This document shows positions 5,380 to 8,866 of a stretch of DNA of 8,866 nucleotides, in pieces. The translations under genes and the position numbers were made by a program. The notes beneath the pieces are model-generated. The model was not told the origin of the DNA and searched no databases. It was given only the letters and a program-made list of their open reading frames with translations. This stretch comes from an uncultured Eubacteriales bacterium (GTDB lineage Bacteria; Bacillota; Clostridia; Lachnospirales; Lachnospiraceae), in assembly GCA_900321525.1 (NCBI GenBank), contig ONWL01000042.1:1-8866 (forward strand), in the 5' to 3' direction. Within the stretch, counting starts at the first letter, position 1. Each line of letters opens with the position of its first letter.

Positions 5380-7332
5380 TTATTCCGCTTCTACTTCCTT
5401 GCGAAACTCTTTGGTACGGATTTCCTTGCAGATGGCATCGACAAATTCGCCAAGAGGTTTCTGGCCTTCATCTCCTGCAAAACGGCTGCGGACAGATACG
5501 GTATTTTCTTCTTCCTCTTTCTGTCCTACTACCAACATATATGGAATCTTTTGCAGACGTGCCTCGCGGATCTTATAACCGATCTTCTCGGAACGTCCAT
5601 CTACTGTATTTAAGATACCATTGGCCGTCAGTTCTGCCGCTACCTTCTGGGCATAGTCAATGTACTTATCAGAGATTGGCAATACACGAACCTGTTCCGG
5701 ACACAACCATGTAGGGAATTTGCCTGCATGTTTTTCAATCATCCATGCCAATGTACGCTCATAACAGCCAATGGATGTTCTGTGGATGATGTACGGGCGC
5801 TTCTTTTCGCCATTCTTGTCAATATAGTACATATCAAACCGCTCTGCTAAGAACATATCCAGCTGAATGGTAATCATCGTATCTTCTTTTCCATATACAT
5901 TCTTTGCCTGTACGTCTAACTTCGGTCCATAGAATGCAGCTTCCCCCTCTGCCTCTGTATACTGGATGCCGATTTCGTCCAGAATCTCTCTCATGACATT
6001 CTGTACATGCTCCCAGCTTTCTGCATCTCCTAAATAATGATCTGCATTATTAGGATCCCATTTAGACAGACGATAGGTCACGTCCTCTTCCAGTCCCAAA
6101 GTCGTCAGGCAGTATTTCATCAGATCCACACAGCCTTTGAACTCTTCTTTTACCTGTTCCGGCATCAAAATCAGATGTCCCTCGGAAATAGTAAACTGGC
6201 GTACTCTGGTCAGACCATGCATCTCGCCGGAATCCTCATTACGGAACAGTGTAGAAGTCTCACCGTAACGGCATGGCATATCCCGATAAGAATGCTGACC
6301 CGCCTTAAATACATAATATTGGAACGGACATGTCATAGGACGCAGAGCAAATACCTCCTCATCCTTTTCCTCATCTCCTAAAACAAACATTCCCTCTTTG
6401 TAATGATTCCAGTGATCAGAAATCACATACAAATCGCTCTTGGCCATCAGAGGTGTCTTGGTTCGCATATATCCTCTGCGCTCCTCTTCATCCTCGATCC
6501 ATCTCTGCAGTGTCTGGATGATCTTGGTACCCTTTGGCATAAACAGCGGCAAGCCCTGTCCGATTACATCTACCGTGGTGAACAGTTCCATCTCACGTCC
6601 CAATTTATTATGGTCACGATTTTTGATATTTGCCAGATATTCCAGATACTCCTCTAACTCATCCTTCTTTGCAAAGGCAGTACCGTAAATTCTCTGCAGC
6701 ATGGCATTTTTCTCACTGCCTCTCCAATATGCACCGGAAGAAGAAATCAGTTTAAATGCCTTGATCTGCTTGGTACTCATCAGATGGGGGCCTGCACACA
6801 GGTCTACAAAATCACCCTGGCTATAAAAGGAGATGACTGCATCTTCCGGCAGATCCTGAATCAGCTCTACCTTGTATGGTTCACCCTTCTCTTCCATAAA
6901 TCGAATGGCTTCTGCTCTTGGCAGAGTGAACTTCTCCAACTTGGCGCCCTTCTTGATAATCTTCTTCATCTCTGCCTCGATCTTATCCAGATCCTCTCTG
7001 GAAAATGGGGCAGCCTCAAAATCATAATAGTATCCTGTATCAATAGATGGACCGATGGCCAGTTTTGCTTCTGGAAACAGGTTCTTCACTGCCTCTGCCA
7101 ATACATGAGATGTGGTGTGACGATATGCAGCCAGACCTGCCGGATCTGCAGTGGTCAGAATGCTCAGTTCGCAATCCTCTTCGATGACTGTTCGCAAATC
7201 CACTACATTTCCATTCACCTCAGCAGCACATGCATTGCGTGCCAGGCCTTCACTGATGGATCTTGCAATCTCGTAGGCAGACATCGCTTCTGCAAACTCT
7301 TTTACAGAACCGTCTTTTAATGTAATCTTCAT
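5380..7332 (-). CDS. thrS: Threonyl-tRNA synthetase
   Basis: Charges tRNA-Thr with threonine in the cytoplasm and removes mischarged serine. The 650-residue product has the full bacterial plan: TGS domain (1-60), editing domain (about 65-225) with HTTSH (H72, H76) and CAGPH (C179, H183), class II catalytic core (about 245-540) and C-terminal anticodon-binding domain (545-640). The zinc ligands are C335 (PMTCP), H386 (SEGHL) and H517 (IIHRT); motif 2 includes R364 (LFRNEDSGEMHGL) and motif 3 includes R526 (GCYER). The wording of motifs 2 and 3 differs from the E. coli enzyme (RYGETSTLFRNE, SIGCYERTLAW) and resembles what I recall of clostridial enzymes. The start at 7330-7332 (MKITLKDGS) is 8 bases after GGAGG; an in-frame ATG five codons upstream overlaps the ribosome binding site. 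Expression is controlled by the T-box leader upstream, and the gene ends in a terminator. Confidence 0.98.
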   Translation of the reverse strand: MKITLKDGSVKEFAEAMSAYEIARSISEGLARNACAAEVNGNVVDLRTVIEEDCELSILTTADPAGLAAYRHTTSHVLAEAVKNLFPEAKLAIGPSIDTGYYYDFEAAPFSREDLDKIEAEMKKIIKKGAKLEKFTLPRAEAIRFMEEKGEPYKVELIQDLPEDAVISFYSQGDFVDLCAGPHLMSTKQIKAFKLISSSGAYWRGSEKNAMLQRIYGTAFAKKDELEEYLEYLANIKNRDHNKLGREMELFTTVDVIGQGLPLFMPKGTKIIQTLQRWIEDEEERRGYMRTKTPLMAKSDLYVISDHWNHYKEGMFVLGDEEKDEEVFALRPMTCPFQYYVFKAGQHSYRDMPCRYGETSTLFRNEDSGEMHGLTRVRQFTISEGHLILMPEQVKEEFKGCVDLMKYCLTTLGLEEDVTYRLSKWDPNNADHYLGDAESWEHVQNVMREILDEIGIQYTEAEGEAAFYGPKLDVQAKNVYGKEDTMITIQLDMFLAERFDMYYIDKNGEKKRPYIIHRTSIGCYERTLAWMIEKHAGKFPTWLCPEQVRVLPISDKYIDYAQKVAAELTANGILNTVDGRSEKIGYKIREARLQKIPYMLVVGQKEEEENTVSVRSRFAGDEGQKPLGEFVDAICKEIRTKEFRKEVEAE

Positions 7333-7424
7333 GATTCTTTCCTCCATTTCTTTTTGACTTTATCCGGATGATAACGGCTGATTTTTGACACACATTGCGC
7401 AAACCGCATCTTCGTAAGTGCATC

Positions 7425-7458
7425 TTTTGATGTGATGACATGTTTTATCACATCAAAA
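7425..7458. repeat. 12-bp hairpin taking up the T-box terminator U-tract
   Basis: On the minus strand TTTTGATGTGAT (7447-7458) pairs perfectly with ATCACATCAAAA (7425-7436) around a 10-base loop. The first four U residues belong to the tail of the T-box terminator, so the stem can form only in read-through RNA. No T-run follows it. It lies about 100 bases before the thrS start; the remaining 7333-7424 shows only the ribosome binding site. Confidence 0.7.
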
Positions 7459-7761
7459 AGTCCCTCTTTCTGTCGCATCCCATGTACAACAGAAAGAGGG
7501 ACGAATCATTGCAACTCGCGGTTCCACCCTGATTGTTTTGTTACTTCTTTGTACGCCCAGGCAGATCATCCCTGCATCGGCTGTTCTCAAAAAAGCCACA
7601 AAACCACTCTTCTGACGATAACGGTGTCGGCCGTGCCGGATTGGGGCAGCTCAGAGGTGGTCTTCCCTGTCTGTTCCTGTCAGGTACTCTCAGCATCCGT
7701 ACCTTTCTCTGTCCATTCCCAAACAGCTACTCTTCTCTTCAACGCTTTGTCTGAATCAACT
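7455..7761 (-). ncRNA. T-box riboswitch controlling thrS
   Basis: The leader senses uncharged tRNA and allows read-through into thrS when threonine charging is low. The T-box sequence AGGGTGGAACCGCG is at 7517-7530. It is followed by a terminator with a perfect 14-bp stem (7489-7502 with 7460-7473) and TTTTT (7455-7459). The 5' half shows Stem I features: GAAGAGAAGAGTAG, the terminal hairpin GGTAC/GTACC (7683-7703) with its GGATG loop, and GGGAAGACCACCTCTGAG, where ACC threonine codons at 7659-7661 or 7656-7658 are candidates for the specifier. CCCT after the T-box can pair either with AGGG in the antiterminator or with the terminator arm. The UGGA bulge predicts a tRNA with U before CCA. Confidence 0.95.
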
Positions 7762-7767
7762 GTCTTT

Positions 7768-7795
7768 AGTATAACACAGCTTTTTCAAAAGTCAA
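7768..7795 (-). promoter_or_regulatory. thrS (T-box) promoter
   Basis: TTGACT (7790-7795), a 16-bp spacer and TATACT (7768-7773) on the minus strand, with TGT directly before the -10 as an extended element. Transcription would begin near 7761, giving a leader of about 430 bases before the thrS start codon. Confidence 0.8.
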
Positions 7796-7837
7796 CCAGG
7801 AAATTTGTTCTGCCCTTCGTTATCTGTATTCTTTCCG

Positions 7838-7872
7838 TTCTATGTCTTTTAGGCAATTATGAAAAGATAGAA
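7838..7872. repeat. AT-rich imperfect inverted repeat after the ATP-grasp gene
   Basis: TTCTAT-GT-CTTTT (7838-7850) pairs with AAAAGATAGAA (7862-7872) apart from a 2-base bulge. It lies about 80-115 bases after the ATP-grasp stop. It has no GC-rich stem or following T-run, so it is a poor terminator candidate and the ATP-grasp transcript may run into the thrS leader region. The rest of 7796-7953 shows nothing recognisable. Confidence 0.3.
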
Positions 7873-7953
7873 TCCAACGCCCTTCATCAAAATTTTTGCT
7901 TAGATCAAAAGAGTTTCGCAATTGTCTACTATGTCTTCCCTGACAGATGGCAC

Positions 7954-8866
7954 CTAAACAGTTGCCAACATCTTTTCGATTGCTTCCCGATACACCTCTT
8001 TCACCAGTGCATAGTGTTCCGAACTCATGCCTGCCAGATTTTCCATCATCACACCGGTATTCACTTCCAATATCCGAATGCCGTCCACAGTCCGGATTAC
8101 ATCAAATGAGCCAAACCGTACATTTAATATATTTGCTGCCTGCAGCGCCAGTTCTGCCACTTCCGGCACCTGTTCTCTGGAAAACAAAACTGCTCCTGCT
8201 CCCTGTCCCAGGTTGTGCTTCCAATTCAGAGGATAACGTTCCCCTTTTGCCAACACCTGTTTCATGCAGCTTTCTGGTATGCTTTCTTCTGCTTTTCCAC
8301 CTGCCAGCAAATACGCCGCATACAACTGGCGGATATTGGAAACCCCGTCTCCCTGCAAACACTGGCGCTGCTTGGAAAAAATCAGTTTCACTTCTCCATC
8401 CAATACCACTACCCTGTATTCCTGCAAAATATCATAGTATGGACACACTGCAATGGAACGGCAGGAAGAAAAGATGGCAAATGCCGCCTGTTCCAACGCC
8501 TTTCTGGAAGTCACATGAAACACTAGATTGCCGCCGGTTCCTTCGTTGTCTTTCACCACAAGATCCCCTCCTTCCTGTGCAAACACATCCAGAAGTTCCT
8601 GAAAACAGCCATCTCCGCCTACAAATTTCTGCATAGGCGGACACATATAGGCAATATGATGGACATGGGGAATCCCATGCGCCTCTAACGCCTCACTGGC
8701 TGCCCCTTTGTCATTACAAAGCTGCTGCACAGAAGACAGATTCAAGCCAAATTGATAACCGAAAATGAAACTGTTTTTTTGCTTCTTTGACAACTCAAAT
8801 ACCCAGCCGTCTGCGTAATCTCTGCATGTAATTCCCTGTTCTCTGCAAATTTTATGAATCAAACTG
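7954..8866 (-). CDS. ATP-grasp domain protein, 5' end probably beyond the window
   Basis: ATP-grasp enzymes use ATP to join a carboxylate to an amine or thiol through an acyl phosphate. About 303 residues are visible. Counting from the TTG at 8860-8862, the ATP-grasp features are KDNEGTGGN (K104 and the glycine loop, 104-112), the PYYDILQEYRV hinge region (E149), a QGDG turn (170-173), D254 in GSFDVIRTVDG, and the metal-binding ILEVNTG (E266, N268). The layout is most like the cyanophycin synthetase/RimK-type group; the substrate cannot be told. The reading frame stays open to the edge, with a serine codon before that TTG. No ATG start is visible near the edge, so the true start is probably just outside; a TTG start cannot be excluded. 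There is no signal peptide or membrane segment. It lies upstream of the thrS promoter on the same strand, but a link in function is not evident. Confidence 0.82.
   Translation of the reverse strand, partial: SLIHKICREQGITCRDYADGWVFELSKKQKNSFIFGYQFGLNLSSVQQLCNDKGAASEALEAHGIPHVHHIAYMCPPMQKFVGGDGCFQELLDVFAQEGGDLVVKDNEGTGGNLVFHVTSRKALEQAAFAIFSSCRSIAVCPYYDILQEYRVVVLDGEVKLIFSKQRQCLQGDGVSNIRQLYAAYLLAGGKAEESIPESCMKQVLAKGERYPLNWKHNLGQGAGAVLFSREQVPEVAELALQAANILNVRFGSFDVIRTVDGIRILEVNTGVMMENLAGMSSEHYALVKEVYREAIEKMLATV

Noticed and set aside
7250..7441. 63-codon minus-strand frame overlapping the start of thrS
   Set aside because: It overlaps the thrS coding sequence in another frame, has no convincing ribosome binding site and a very basic, cysteine-rich product of no known family.
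7432..8109. Plus-strand reading frame of 225 codons over the T-box leader
   Set aside because: It spans the T-box, its promoter and the end of the ATP-grasp gene in antisense; these have much stronger support, and the frame matches no family.
7947..8636. Plus-strand frame of 229 codons opposite the ATP-grasp gene
   Set aside because: Proline- and leucine-rich antisense translation with no ribosome binding site; the minus-strand protein has conserved ATP-grasp motifs.

Overview
The window looks like chromosomal DNA from an anaerobic, moderately AT-rich Firmicute of the class Clostridia, most likely a gut Lachnospiraceae-type organism. The evidence is a flavodiiron protein start, a tandem DUF1540 protein, a T-box-controlled threonyl-tRNA synthetase, strong AGGAGG-type ribosome binding sites, and a secreted protein with starch-binding (CBM26-like) modules. 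This placement is inferred from gene content, not from a phylogenetic marker search.

Layout from left to right. (1) 1-514, minus: N-terminal part of a flavodiiron protein, running off the left edge, with about 270 bases of leader and promoter DNA holding two candidate promoters and a clean inverted repeat. (2) 780-871: a cluster of three inverted repeats, one of them the terminator of rplS. (3) 906-1253, minus: rplS (ribosomal protein L19), with its own promoter and a roughly 100-base structured leader. (4) 1543-1857, plus: a two-copy DUF1540 cysteine protein, divergent from rplS, its promoter flanked by a 9-bp inverted repeat. (5) 1970-2002: a strong hairpin between converging genes. (6) 2043-4955, minus: a 970-residue secreted, membrane- or wall-anchored protein with three CBM26-like modules, a CBM35/6-like beta-sandwich and a GH87-type (alpha-1,3-glucanase/mycodextranase) beta-helix. 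(7) 4956-5379: AT-rich regulatory DNA with a promoter, two similar LacI-type pseudo-palindromes, a weak cre-like site and the thrS terminator. (8) 5380-7332, minus: thrS. (9) 7455-7761: a T-box leader with terminator and its promoter. (10) 7954-8866, minus: an ATP-grasp protein that probably continues past the right edge.

The genes look like mostly independent transcription units, not one pathway. rplS and thrS are translation genes with their own RNA-level control. The GH87 protein is the most distinctive accessory gene and probably acts on alpha-glucans outside the cell under sugar-responsive control. I see no CRISPR array, insertion sequence, phage gene, rRNA or tRNA. The observations most worth checking are the modular architecture and operators of the GH87 gene, and two intrinsic terminators whose U-tract forms the 5' arm of a second hairpin.
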